DNA of 64,000 nt from Lineus longissimus (Eukaryota > Nemertea > Pilidiophora > Heteronemertea > Lineidae). The DNA lies in contig NC_088323.1 of assembly GCF_910592395.1 (NCBI RefSeq), positions 11,643,501-11,707,500 on the forward strand, in the 5' to 3' direction. The position numbers were made by a program, and so were the translations under genes. The first letter of the stretch is position 1. Every line of letters starts with the position of its first letter. Of this stretch, positions 30,246 through 41,029 are shown in pieces. The notes under the pieces were generated by a model, which had not been told where the DNA came from, ran no database searches, and saw nothing but the letters and a program-made list of their open reading frames with translations.

Positions 30246-30583
30246 TAGAGAGCTGAAAGTAAGTGCTTTGAAAATAAACAACGAATAATGAAATATATAC
30301 ACATCCCCTTATTTTTCGGCAGGCAAGGCATAGGCAATGACTAGCCCATGTGGCTGCCAACTTAGGTCTGACCCAATTTGCCAACTGGAATAATCAGCTA
30401 CAAGAATTCCTGGATTTTAATGGTTCTTCTCGCCAGATATTCTTTGAAATAACACCATTCAGATCATCAGACAGAGTTTCTGTCTATAAGGCTAAGAGTG
30501 AACGGACCTATTGAAAGCTGATGACGAGCGAGTCATATCATTTTTCAATACCTGGCAGCTGTCCCTTTTTAGATCACACCCAC
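30246..30583. other. Calpain intron 2, right end
   Basis: The stretch between the end of the R1 copy and calpain exon 2 holds no recognised element. Confidence 0.35.
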
Positions 30584-30715
30584 CTGACTTAAGAGTTGAG
30601 GTTGATCTGCAATCGCTGCCAGTATGGAAAGGTACCAACATGTATCAGCACCTCCCTGGTTGACATCAAACCTGGTACTGCCCTCTGAAAATAAGACAGG
30701 CTCTCCTGCATATTC
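30584..30715 (-). CDS. Calpain exon 2 with catalytic cysteine
   Basis: The acceptor TCGTCAATTTCAG (AG at 30717-30716) and donor GTGGGTGTG (from 30583) bound exactly 44 codons in phase 0. The peptide opens EYAGEPVLFSEGSTRFDVNQ, then GGADTCWYLSILAAIADQP and QLLSQ. This is the calpain nucleophile block: RFDV.QG....CW.L..(I/L)A..A..P.L. Catalytic Cys is residue 261 of the predicted protein, with the oxyanion Gln six residues before it. The usual Gly-Asp before Cys is Asp-Thr here, and Phe after Trp is Tyr. These are unusual but conservative, so activity cannot be ruled in or out. Confidence 0.9.
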
Positions 30716-31094
30716 CTGAAATTGACGAATAAAAGATTTCACAACAACAGAATGAATTTTAAATCATCATGAAAGTTATTCTTCAATTCAGTACAGGATT
30801 TTCATTAGTCAGGATGCACAGGATCTGTCTAACTCATGCTTTCCCTACACAAACAAGAGAAGAATTGATCAATATTCAGAGCTAAATTACCTGTTAACTG
30901 CATAGGGCGTTATATAACGCCTTGCCTTAACACTAACAGCATTCCATTGCCAAGAACGTAATATTACATCCCAGATTTGTGACTCCCCTAAGCCACTGCT
31001 ACACTGCCACAAAAATTGGGAATCCCCAAAAGATCATTAGTAGCATTTTATAACAATACACGCCACCACTTATGTTTGCATTTCCGCTGATACA
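30716..31094. other. Calpain intron 1, left end
   Basis: No element ends are recognised. TATATAACGCCTTGCC near 30910 and ordinary AT-rich sequence fill the stretch. Confidence 0.3.
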
Positions 31095-31278
31095 ATGGCC
31101 ATGGCAGCCAAACAAAAGCGACTCTCGGAATAAGAGGTTCTTGCCTACATTGTAGACACTGATGACGAACAGTCTGAGGAGCAGTCTTCATATGAGGAAG
31201 GTTATTTGCGTGGCACAGATGCACTTCATAGTGATGATCAGCGTTCGTCTGATTCAGATCCTGAGCACATCGATTGGT
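31095..31278 (+). pseudogene. Possible piggyBac transposase N-terminal fragment
   Basis: From ATG 31095 the frame reads MAMAAKQKRLSE, TAA, then 'EVLAYIVDTDDEQSEEQSSY' and a further acidic, Ser/Asp-rich stretch to DPEHIDW at about 31278, where R1 text takes over. A basic KRLS-type start followed by an acidic low-complexity region is how many piggyBac-like transposases begin. The in-frame stop and missing catalytic domain mean it is dead. The assignment is tentative because only the variable N terminus is present. Confidence 0.35.
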
Positions 31279-31600
31279 CAACATGTGCAGATGCCCAATA
31301 GGTGTCAACATATCAAATTTGAAGAATCTGTGACAAATAGAAGTGAAACATACCACTCTCGGTGAAATCTAAGATTGACCTTTCTGACCTTGGAAACTAG
31401 GTCAAGGTAAAAATGTTATAAGCATTATGTTAGGCTTGATCATATCAATCAATGATATACATCTGAAGATCATACAATGAAGGTTTCTTGATGACCGACA
31501 TTTGGTTTTATGAACTGACCTACTTACACCTGAAAAGTAGGTCACATTGACCTAAGCTTTTCAAGTACAGATGCCCAATAGGTGTCTACATAATATTATC
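31279..31600 (+). repeat. R1-like fragment
   Basis: ACATGTGCAGATGCCCAATA and GGTGTCAACATATCAAATTT match the R1 variant at about 26060-26100. A degraded core 'ATTGACCTTTCTGACCTTGG...AGGTCAAGG' is at about 31375. 'GATGCCCAATAGGTGTC' recurs at 31569. Confidence 0.55.
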
Positions 31601-32820
31601 AGTGCAGTGCCCTAGTATAGTAAGCGCGCAGCGCCTTTAGGTTGAGGGGGAAACCCCCCAAACCCCCTGGTTGGGAACCTGCTATAGTTCCTTCCGCCAA
31701 TTTTTTGTTTTGATAGACGGTTTTCTCCAAGTATCTCTTTATCAGTAACAGCCGGCAAAGAAATGGAAAATGTCCCCCCCCCCGAAAGGTGTCCGGACTA
31801 TCGTAGTCTGGCACTGTGGCAGTTTCTAATGTAAAGTGCACGCTCTATTGAACTCGCGCAACTGTCGACATGGAGAGAACCCCCCCCCCAATCCCCGTCC
31901 TTCTGACATGTTTTAGCCAGTGCATTAGGGGGAAGGCCCCTCAAACCCCCTATTGGCCTCTCAATAAGTCCTTCCGAGCTGCTTAACCCGGGGCGCTCGA
32001 GTGGAACCCCCAAACCTTCATGATGGTGCAGTCCTTTGACATGTTTATCCCAGAGCGAGGAAGAGGTACTCCTTTGATGGTACCCTAACTGCAACTCTCA
32101 ACCATCATTACCCTTCCTTTTTACTGGCATGATATCGTCAAGACTACCAAGAGGTCATACTGGTGGCTTCCTTGAGACAACTGCTTGTGGTCGTACCTGG
32201 GCAACCAATTAAAGGGGTCAGGGATCAGGTTTTTCCCCACCAACATGTTGCCGAATGGTTAAAGCCTGCTGGCGAATATTGATTATTCTTTAGAAAAAAA
32301 CCAGAAGATCTGCAAAACCAATGGTACCCCGAAAAAAACATACATTCCTCCTTAAGGTGTCTTTGGATCCCACTACAGCCCATGTGGAATTCGTTAAAAA
32401 GGTTTATTGAAATCTCAAAATAATTTTTTTTTTCTCGAAACGCCTGCCAGTCTTTTGCTTCATTAATTCAGGATTATATCCATTTTAACTTAAAACTTAA
32501 GCAGCTTTTGGATATTATTACTAAAGTATCAAAAATCAAAACACAGGGGGTAGACCCCCCCGAACCCCCCTGAAATTGGAGTTTGATTAAAAAACAGTGT
32601 GAATATTCATGTGGTGCTCTCTCGGAGCTCAGAATAGTCGAGTTGCTTCATTCGCGCGTTTATCTCTTTTGGCGGCCTTTTTAAGTCAAATTTAAGCCAT
32701 TTGAATTGAATCCATGGACTTGAGAAACATTGTTTAAATTACATTGGATATGTATGCCTTCGGCTTTTCTGCGAAGCGCTTATCAACTTTGATGTGTCTA
32801 GGACAAATAATGACAAAAGC
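31601..32820. other. Calpain intron 1: G/C-tract-rich repeat-like sequence
   Basis: Several poly-purine/pyrimidine tracts of the form GGGGGAAACCCCCCAAACCC (about 31645), CCCCCCCCCCGAAAGG (31777), AACCCCCCCCCCAATCCCC (31880) and GGGGGTAGACCCCCCCGAAC (about 32545) recur, suggesting one repeat family in two or three diverged copies. No ORF of interest is present. Confidence 0.4.
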
Positions 32821-33019
32821 ATCGATGAAATTTTAGAGTTTGACCTCTGTGACCTCAATGATGAGCAAATGTGCCACCAATATGCCCTCTGGATATGTCT
32901 TGCCTGCAAACTGCTCTTATCTTAAGAAAAAAAATCCTATCTTTGTCAGGAGTAATTTCCTCCCAGGTGCTGGTTATTTTCTCCTTCAATTAATTTTTTG
33001 TAAACTTATCTTTCCTCCC

Positions 33020-33320
33020 AGAGTACATTTTTTCTTTCAATGAATCCCAAATGGAATACTCTATCATCGGATTACAATTTGGTGGCTGTGGGAGCAATCT
33101 ATCTTTCCGGATAAATTCAGTATCACCTCAATCAAAGGATTTTTCGTAGCTCTACATGTATAGGGTGCACCACATTGTTGAAAAATGTAATTCTCGTCAG
33201 GGTAAAGATCTTTGCAGTCAAAATGAAAAGTGATACCTGCCATCCGGCACGTAATTTTTTGACAGAGCATCCAATTTTTTCCCCTGTGACAAAACCATAA
33301 AACCCAAAACCTAGTCAACA
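33020..33320 (-). pseudogene. Mariner-like transposase relic
   Basis: On the minus strand 'DENYIFQQCGAPYTCRATKN' (about 33210-33150) lines up with the block around the second catalytic Asp of mariner-type transposases, with Cys replacing that Asp. After a frameshift near 33090 the adjacent frame gives 'PPNCNPMIEYSIWDSLKE' (about 33080-33027), the block that should carry the third acidic residue. The relic has no termini and is clearly inactive. It sits between calpain exons 1 and 2, in the same orientation as that gene. Confidence 0.6.
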
Positions 33321-33427
33321 AGCTACAAATGCGTGCAAGTTTTTAAAATGATATCATCTGATAGAGTGAATTCATTAGATCTTAAATTTAATGACATATA
33401 CATTAATACGTACATACTATTACTTAC

Positions 33428-34143
33428 ACTTGGTCTCTTCCACTCCAAATTATCTCTGTTTGCAATGCCCTTCAGTGCCATCTCTTGAGTAAACTCCTCA
33501 TCAATCCAAACCTCGCCCGCTGGAATGTCCAGATGAAACGCTGAGCAAACCTCAACACCCGACCCAATGATGACTGTCGCAACACCTGTGTAAATGGTCA
33601 AATCCTCTTCCTCCTCCTCATCACTTTCTTCTGCCTCCTCAACAATCGTACGACGTTTATCTGCCATATCAGCGACAATTATTGGTTTAATGGCCGCTGG
33701 TGCTGAAATCGGCTTGTCTGAATCCTCGTCAGGTTCTGGTGCAAGATCTGGCATGACTAGAAACCCTCCTGTAGGCACGCGTGGTTTTCCTGCACTCCCA
33801 TTACGGCGCTTCACAACGCCACTCTCCGCGGCCTCCCCCATTTGTCCCTCAACGTCATATTTCGGTTTCATAGGAGGTGGAAGTGGCATGACGAGTACGC
33901 CCCCTTTTGGTACATATGGTCCCTTTTCCATTTCTGGTTCTGGTTCACTTGTAGCCTCAACATGTCCATTCTGTGCCTCTGCTTTTATGTCTTCACTTTG
34001 TTCACCAACTTGTTTCGTTTCTTCAGCCTCCTTCTTGGTTTTGGGTTCTGCTAATGGATCAGCACGTTTCATGTAGGGTGAACTGTTGCCATCATCCCCC
34101 AGACCAGCCTCAGTTGATGAACCACAACCCATCCCTCACAAAT
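33428..34143 (-). CDS. Calpain exon 1: acylation-type N terminus and acidic extension
   Basis: The exon opens after acceptor TTTCCATTGCAG (AG at 34145-34144) and has 11 nt of 5' UTR. It starts at ATG 34132 and ends after codon 235 at donor GTAAGTAAT (from 33427). Met-Gly-Cys-Gly-Ser-Ser at the start is a classic N-myristoylation (Gly2) plus palmitoylation (Cys3) signal, predicting membrane attachment. Residues 30-70 are Lys/Glu-rich. VPKGGVLVMP (74-83) and VPTGGFLVMP (119-128) are a duplicated motif. Residues 165-178 are almost all Glu/Asp/Ser. The tail 'EVWIDEEFTQEMALKGIANR' and 'LEWKRPS' is the segment that precedes the calpain protease core. The frame runs 34 codons into the intron, so the exon end rests on the donor and on phase. 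Confidence 0.85.
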
Positions 34144-34519
34144 CTGCAATGGAAATTATAATTATTAGTTGTTGCTGGTTTTAAGATAGATGGTATTGAC
34201 AGAGACTTCTATATACTGGGTTGGCAATATGGCTTCCAAGATGTTAGAGGGCAACTTATCTTGGGCCTAATCTGGAGCACGCGTACTTGCATTATGTTGT
34301 TTTCATGTGGAATGAGACTTGCAAAATCAGGGCTTCTGCTGGGCTCAAATGAAATGTGCTGGGGACATTGTCCTTATAATATGAGAATGTCCTGGGGACA
34401 TTGTCCAAACAAAGACCAGGAGTGGATGAATAGATGGACCTCACTATTAATCTAAACTATTAAGATGGAGGACTGTCATTATAAACTTCGACCAATTTCA
34501 CCAAGAAAAGTAGTTCAAG
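34144..34519. other. Upstream intron or promoter-proximal sequence of the calpain gene
   Basis: No coding motif is present. GGGGACATTGTCC occurs twice in imperfect form (34361-34373 and 34395-34407). Because an acceptor precedes the first coding exon, the transcription start is farther right. Confidence 0.35.
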
Positions 34520-35400
34520 TTCATGTCAATAAAAAGGCCAGGGGGCATTGTGCTCACCGTATAGATATTTTGGTAGATAATTCATGCTGGTTAAGAAACA
34601 TGCTAAAGTAGCCAAATGGAAATTTTATGCGAAGAAGGTCAAGTCAAAAACCCATGTGACATACAATACCGTCTGGTGGGTTAGATGTACCCATGATATC
34701 AAATTGGTGGCAAACGGGCAAGCTGTAATAATCAGAGTTTTAAGGTTTTCAGATTCCGCCCCTTGACTGGCCAAGCTGTGAATCAGATCATCGAACCAAA
34801 CTTTCTTTGGTCCCTGGGATCACCTTCTTCTTCTTCTTCTTCTTCAGCTCTTCGCTCTGCACTTGGAGGGGTCATTCTCCTAGGAGTAATTCTCCTCCAA
34901 GGCGGGATGAGCATATCCTGCATGCCACTACGGTTAGGCGCCAATTGGGTTTATTGGCCTAGTGGTCCGACTTTGGCGAGAGAGATAGAGTCCACGCAAG
35001 CTACTCATGTTTCTCACTTGGTGGGGTCTTAGCTTGCCCTGGCATAGACACCAGGTACAAGGAACCTCGGTTTTGAGTCTCATTCGAAGGACTGTGAAGA
35101 GCCAGGAATTTAGTTCCTTGAAAGCCACGCCGGTTCATCCAGACATACGATCCTGGGATCGAACCCGGGCCCTATTGCATGGTGGCCAGCAGTGTAAACC
35201 ACTAGGCCATGAGGCTCCTGGGATCACCTGACTATAGGGTACTGTAGATCAGTGCCTGTCAGGAGAAATATCCATGGAGCTATCAGTCATTCCTGTGGAG
35301 TACTTGCTTGACAAGAACTATCTGAAAACGACTCAAGAGGGGTATTTGGCGAGAGTGATGACTCCTATAGGCTATAGGATGACCCCACCGGAGTGATTTT
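34520..35400 (+). repeat. R1 dispersed repeat interrupted by a SINE
   Basis: AAAAAGGCCAGGGGGCATTG and TGCTCACCGTATAGATATTT start the copy. R1 text runs to GGTCCCTGGGATCACCT (34825), breaks for the SINE, and resumes GACTATAGGGTACTG at 35230. The core AGAAGGTCAAGTCAAAAACC at about 34634 is diverged. Confidence 0.6.
34826..35216 (-). mobile_element. Full-length tRNA-derived SINE with 13-bp target duplications
   Basis: The element reads on the minus strand. The 5' head starts AGCCTCATGGCCTAGTGG, an A box (about 35209-35199), and has a perfect B box GGGTTCGATCCC at 35166-35155. The body runs about 390 bp and ends in a (GAA)n tail (34845-34826). CCTGGGATCACCT flanks it at 34813-34825 and 35217-35229, an exact 13-bp target duplication. 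Pol III promoter boxes, simple-repeat tail and target duplication are all diagnostic. It inserted into an existing R1 copy. The partner LINE is unknown. Confidence 0.88.
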
Positions 35401-35529
35401 GTAAAGAATGTTTCAGTAATAGTTTCTTGTCATACATGTACTCATTTTGGTGTTTGTAGTGTTCTACATTATTAATCAAATTATTATCATTTAATGATTA
35501 CCATTGAAACTTCTGAGTGTTGTGTGATT
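35401..35529. other. Short AT-rich spacer
   Basis: It lies between R1 and the L2 fragment; nothing recognised. Confidence 0.3.
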
Positions 35530-36255
35530 GATAATCTATAATAAATAAATATATAAGTCTGTCATTTATATAGCGCTTCCCAGAACGTTTCAGCTGTTAA
35601 AGCGCTTACAGCTGATTTTTACCGATAATGTCCATTGAACAGCCAAGTCTTCAAATGCATTTGAAAAGTGTCTTGATCCTCAATCGCCTTTATGTCATTG
35701 GGAAGTTTATTCCATAATCGCGCAGAGGACACTGAAAAACTTCGATCACCAAAGATTGTTCTTGTTCTTTTTACGGCCAGGTTTCTTGAACTTACATCCA
35801 TAGAACGTGTGTGACGAGTAATATCCTGATGTTTCACAAGCTGTTCTAGGTAAACGGGTGCCCTTCCATGCAAGATCTTATGTGTCAGATTGATAATTTT
35901 ATACTCGATGCGCAAGGCCACTGGCAACCAATGAAGGTCTTTCAACACTGGTGTAATGTGATCCCATTTCCGCGTTCGACTAATAAGCCTGGCTGCTGAA
36001 TTTTGCACTCTTTGCATTTGTGCGATGACTTTCTTAGGAAGACCATGCAAGAGAGCATTGTTGTAGTCTAACCGGGAATTAACCAAGGCATGTACCAACT
36101 TTTTGGTGCTAGCCACATCGAGGTATTTACGGATGCGCCCAATGGAATGCAAGCTTGCGAATGCAGCTTGGCAGACCTTTCTAACATGGACAGTCATGTC
36201 CATATGACTGTCCAGCCAACCACCAAGATCCCTAAGGAATCTATCAACCACATTA
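35530..36255 (-). mobile_element. 5'-truncated L2-like LINE
   Basis: On the minus strand an open segment from about 36251 to 35619 (210 codons) contains 'LVHALVNSRLDYNNALLHGL', 'RLISRTRKWDHITPVL', 'LHWLPVALRIEYKI' and 'SSARLWNKLP', the C-terminal part of L2-type ORF2. It ends with the short 3' UTR 'AAGCGCTTTAACAGC' and 'GGAAGCGCTATATAAATGAC' and an AT-rich tail at about 35540. The ORF is uninterrupted, so truncation rather than decay limits it. It belongs to a different subfamily from the copy inside the Tc1 element. Confidence 0.8.
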
Positions 36256-36332
36256 AACCTTTTTTATAAGGTCTCCCTCAAATCAAACCACTTTCATCAC
36301 TCACTCTGGTCTTATTATATACTGCAATTTAA

Positions 36333-36963
36333 CCCTTTAGGTGCCTTATAGATATACGACGTACGTCCACTTTTTGGAAACTGATGTGCCATATAGACGT
36401 TCGTCGTACATCCACATTTCATGTATGTAGTGTGCCAAGGTCTATCATTATTTCCATTGATTTGGACGTTTGACGTACATCCGTATGGCACACGGTAATT
36501 CTAAAATATAGTTAGAGTAAAAATTTTCAGATCGCAGCACTGGGATGACTTTTTGCGTGGATGTCTGGAACTCTGTATTTCTTTTTGTGTCACATGATCA
36601 CAGGTGCCAAAGTCAAAAAGTGAAAAATGGTAGCCTGGGTGGTTCAAGCAGCTGTAATTTTCTGCATAGGCATGATATAATTAGGTTTGAGGGTGAGGAG
36701 TGAAGGGATGTCCCATGGGGTGTCCCTAGGGAGGTGCCCTGAGGGTCTGGGGGTGGTCAGAGGTCGGAGCCTGACTGTGATTGTATGCTGTATTACTATC
36801 AGGGCCTACTGCATCAAGCAGCACCAGCCAAAGGCCAAATATGTATGGTTAATAGGTTCTATTTACAACATGTTTGCCATACAAGTATAAAAACTTTGAA
36901 AACATTAAATTTCCTTAAAAAGCCTCGGCACAGGGGTTACATAAGCGGCCGGCACCCAAAGTG
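36333..36963. mobile_element. piggyBac-like MITE (TTAA target)
   Basis: TTAA at 36329-36332 and 36964-36967 flanks CCCTTTAGGTGCC and, inverted, CACTTTGGGTGCC. Internal CGTACGTCCAC and CGTACATCC words repeat near the left end (36359, 36409, 36474) and resemble those in the MITE at 48065. Non-coding, 631 bp. Confidence 0.7.
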
Positions 36964-36967
36964 TTAA

Positions 36968-37129
36968 CTAATTAAGGTGTCACTGATCGGACAAATGTAT
37001 CAGGCCAGCTAGGCAGAGAGTTAAAAATGTTCCTTTAACTGGGTAAAGTCATCAACCCCTGGGCCCAAGATAGGCCCAAGATAGGGTCTCTGCAGCTGTG
37101 TGGAAAAGTATAACATGTGACCTATCCAT
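36968..37129. other. Short spacer
   Basis: Nothing recognised beyond an imperfect tandem GGGCCCAAGATAGG at 37061-37087. Confidence 0.3.
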
Positions 37130-39070
37130 GCTTGGAGAACCTATCAAAAACCAGGGTCCATTGCGCTCATCGTGTTGATATTTGGTGGTTAGGAATTCAT
37201 CCTGGTTAAGAAACATGCTACATGTATAGTATATAGGTCAAACCAAAGTCAGTATGACATGTGATATTTTGTTACCTACCATAAAAATATCATCGAAAAC
37301 AAGTCACTAATAAGAGAGATATTGCACTTTTTACCTTTTTTAGTTCTGGCCTCCTGGTGGCCAAGCTCAGAATCAGATCTGACTGAAATTTGGTGTCAGA
37401 GGTTACATGATGTAGGGATTGAAGTGCTCGAATTTGGGAAAAGATATTCTATGGCATTCTTTTTTTTTAATTGCCTTAGAGGACAGGGCTGCTGTAACTG
37501 TGGCATTTTTTACCTTTTCTACGGCAAATTGCCTTAGACTTTTGCCTCTGTATTTTAACTGTATCTGTAACTGTAAAAAGACTTTTCAAAAGAGGAGGGC
37601 TGGGCACCTGATTATGATACAGCTAAAGTCAAAGACAGGGACATGAATTTTACACTACTACAACATTTGTGCAATCCGTTCAGTTGGAAAAAAGCACAGA
37701 AATATCACTCAGTTCACTCCATTGCTCATCCGTAATCGCCGCATCTGCCTGGGCCACGTGGCTTGATCGCGATGTACATTGAGCAAGCATTTTGTTATCA
37801 GTAAAGAGAAACAAATCGTAATAGAGAGAGAATTTCTAACCACGAGAGAATGCAATGGCGCCACTCCTAATCTAAGGGAAACCACCTTCAATGCGTGCGG
37901 CCAGACGATAAACTAATTTCAACCTGAATCCCAACACGCTAATTGTTCTATCCCGCCCGTTCTTGGTGAATACAGTCCGAAACCATGAAGCCTGTTTGAC
38001 CCACTTCAGATCAGAGCCAAGGAGCGGCCAATGAGAGTCGATTTTGCCCATGATATCAACCTATGTTTGGGACAATTTAAGCGTCACTCAGTGCGTAATG
38101 AGCATGATGTTTGCTTCTCGTGAGAAGGGAGATTAGTAGCCTGAATTCTCACGTTGTGTCGATGGAGCACTAAGAACTAAGAACTAAGAAACAGGGATGC
38201 CACTGAATAAAGACTATAACTACGGCATTTAATATGTGTTTTTTACGGCGGCAATTGGTGGCCATTGTTATCATGCCTTTTGATGGCACTTTTGTACGCG
38301 TCTACGGCAATTGCCGCTAATGCCGTTGCGAAATTCGAGCCCTGGAGTTATGTGTACCAAATTTCAAGTTCATAGCTTTTGTGGTTAAGATTAAGAAACG
38401 TGCCATAGTTACACTCAAACGCCCATTGACCTCTGTGACCTTAAAAATTAGGTGAAATCAAAAACCTGTATGACTATGATTTGTGATGTATCCTTGTTAG
38501 GAGAACCTACCATAAAAATGTTATCGAAAACAAGTCACTCAAAGAGACATCACACTTTTTAGGTTTCCACTTCTGGCCCCCCTGGTGGCCAAGTCAAGAA
38601 TCAGATCGGACAAATTCGGTGTCAGAGGTCACATGACATAGGGAGTCATGTGTACCAAATTTCAAGTGCATAGCTTTAGCAGTTAAGAAACGTGCCATAG
38701 TTACACCCAAACAGCCAATTTATGCCATTTGACCTCTGTGACCTTGAAAATTAGGTCAAATCAAAAACTCATAAGATATGAGATGTATCCATGCTAGGAT
38801 AACCTACCATAAAAATTTATCGAAAACGAGTCACTCAAAAGAGAGATATCACACTTTTTAGGTTTCCACTTTTGGCCCCCTGGTGGCCAAGTCAAGAATC
38901 AGATCAGACAGAAATTCAGTGTCCGATCACTTGACCTGAGACGTCCTGTGTACAACGTTTCAAGTTTGTAGCTCTAGCGGTTAAGAAATGTGCCACTGAA
39001 ACAGGATACAGATGACGACAGACAACAGACAGAGCGGTGTTATATAGACTCCCCTACGGTAGGCCAAAAA
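37130..39070 (+). repeat. R1 dispersed repeat interrupted by a hAT-like element
   Basis: It begins near ACCAGGGTCCATTGCGCTCA and TCGTGTTGATATTTGGTGG. R1 text stops at TTACATGATGTAGGG (37416) and resumes GAGTTATGTGTACCAAATTT at 38345. Two near-consensus units follow (38430-38730 and 38730-39000), with TTTGACCTCTGTGACCTTGA at 38728. It ends TATAGACTCCCCTACGGTAG and GCCAAAAA at 39069. Confidence 0.7.
37422..38344. mobile_element. hAT-like non-autonomous element
   Basis: The right terminus inverted reads CAGGGCTCGAATTTCGCAAC and the left AAGTGCTCGAATTTGGGAAA, so about 14 bases match with two or three differences. CAGGGCTCGAA-type ends are common in hAT elements. Words such as TACGGCAAATTGCC (about 37520) and CTACGGCAATTGCCG (38302) recur subterminally. 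An 8-bp target duplication could not be confirmed, but the interrupted R1 consensus supports the limits. No transposase is visible. Confidence 0.5.
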
Positions 39071-39780
39071 TGATGCAGCAGTAGCACAAGCTCAAGACAC
39101 TCGGTTGCATGGTGTTTGATACATGCAATAAAATATGGGTGAAGCACATCTCTAATACTAAGTGTAGAATCTGCTCCGTCTGGATTTTCGAATCGTGAAA
39201 TTTGAGTGACTTTGAAGCAGGTAGACAGTGCATGCATTAATCCAAAAACTAGGCTATATCAAGCATCTTACTCTCAAGTTACACCTCATGTATCCATTGT
39301 AGTCCAAATTGGATCACAAATAGTCATTAAAAGCGCCAATTTATCCCATACGACCAAACAAAACGCATAGATGTTCCAAAATAGATAATGCGCGCTCTCT
39401 TTCAGTACTTCTAGTAAACTCCAAACCTATCAAAGGCGTGACTCACACGGCTGCTTTCAAGAGTATGAGTGACGTAACTTTTATTTACAACAATCAACAA
39501 TGCGTCGAGGGTATGATGCAACGTTCTCTAAGGCGTCATACACATGACATCTCTCTTCTTAAAGATGAAATTTTTTTCTAGATGCATTAAAGAGACATAA
39601 AAAGCATGCATGAACTACAGTACAGTCAACAATCAGAAAACAGTTAATGTTCGATTCATAACAAAGTCTTTGAAGTGAGCTGGTAGCCTAACGATTGTTA
39701 TGTTTACGACAGACTAAAACATAGTAGGCCTACTAAACACCTCAACAAAGGTAAGTCACCCTCTAAACAATTGATTATAA
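39071..39780. other. Unassigned spacer
   Basis: No gene motif; the minus-strand frame 39237-39040 overlaps the end of R1 and is not credible. Confidence 0.35.
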
Positions 39781-40131
39781 TTTCTATAGTATCATTGCAG
39801 GATGTCATCATACTATCATTAGGCACAATGAGTGAAAAGGACAGGGGATACCTATTGTTATGCATTCTTCAATTGAATGAAAAAAGTGCCATTTCAAAAA
39901 TAACAACATTTGTGGCATGTTTCAGTGAGTGTTGAATCACAACCGAATGCATCGCCCACACTGCCAGTCAATTTCAGCCTTGGTGGATCAGCTCTGTTAT
40001 TTTTGAAATGGCATTTTTTTCATTCAATTGAAGATCATTAATAAGTAACAATAGGTAGGCCTATGCCCTTGTCCTTTTCATTCATTGTGCCTAATGATAG
40101 TATGATGACGTCCTGCAATGATACTTTAGAA
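39781..40131. mobile_element. Long-arm inverted repeat (MITE-like)
   Basis: Arms of about 135 bp face each other. Left: AGTATCATTGCAGGATGTCA, then TCATACTATCATTAGGCACA. Right (inverse): TGTGCCTAATGATAGTATGA, then GACGTCCTGCAATGATACTT. The inner arms share AATTGAATGAAAAA and TGCCATTTCAAAAATAAC, and the loop is about 90 bp. No ORF. Target duplication not resolved. Confidence 0.7.
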
Positions 40132-41029
40132 ACTATGCTTACTTTTGTTGAAGAGACTGACCATCATTACTACATGTAGTCTTGATAATGTAGGAACGCG
40201 GTGGTTTCAATGGTTCTTTTGGGGGTTTTCTCCTGAATTTGTTGCAAGTGCCACATTTCTGACGTATCTATTTTCAATATCCGAAGACATACCGGGCAAA
40301 TTCAAAAGTCCCCTTGCCCTAGCCTTACATTTTTCAATACCCAAATAACTCTCATGAATCAAATCTAGCATTTCAGAAGGCAACCTCTCAGTATAACCAA
40401 CTTCTTACCTTTGAGAATCAACTCATCTTGAGTATACAACTTGTTTGCACTACAATAATTCCGTATGCTTACTGGTACATTATTTTTGTGTTCTTGCCAA
40501 CCATGTTGAATTAATTCAACCACTTTGTGCATGTCAGTACCAACTTCTAAAATAATCTTCTCGGATCTGACTTATTCTCTGTGGACTTACCGGAAGGTTT
40601 TTTACTACACTATGTACCATGTGTAATACTGAATTAAATCAGTCATCAGGTCCACAGATTCACTGTTCCAATCCTTGTGACATTGTTGATGGAGGAAAAG
40701 GAAGAAATCAAATATGAGGAAATGTTTATATTAAAATCATCTGACCAGGTGTACAACATGCATGTTCACAGTTCGGGATCCCAAGGCTAACTCAATTTGG
40801 AGGGAAACTCAGTAGACCAGGAAAACTATACAAACAATAATAGCTGATAAAGCACATGCAATGAAATGACATAAGGCTCAGGGACCGTGAAGGCCCAAAA
40901 TAACCTGAGCTAAACCATTGGTCATAGCAGACTTAAAGGGGGAATAAACTCTTCAAACTGTTCAAATTGAACCTGTTACACATGACATCCATTTGTTGAA
41001 AATTGAGGACCCTAGTACTACAACCTATT
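40132..41029. other. Probable decayed 3' part of gypsy element or unassigned DNA
   Basis: It follows (on the minus strand) the gypsy reverse transcriptase remnant, but no RNase H or integrase motif can be read. A plus-strand frame 40145-40348 looks like chance. Confidence 0.3.

Larger units (their letters stand above)
5500..34143 (-). other. Calpain-type cysteine protease gene, partial (four coding exons)
   Basis: The gene runs right to left. Coding exons are 34143-33428, 30715-30584, 28011-27824 and 5671-5500, with introns of 2.7, 2.6 and 22.2 kb. Exon 1 ends in phase 0, exon 2 is 44 codons in phase 0, exon 3 ends with two bases of a codon, and exon 4 supplies the third. Together they encode 399 codons: an N-terminal extension and most of the first protease subdomain (PC1) plus the start of the next. 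The His and Asn of the catalytic triad and the C-terminal domains are not in the window and should lie to the left. An acceptor 11 nt upstream of the ATG implies at least one untranslated 5' exon to the right of 34143. Confidence 0.85.
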
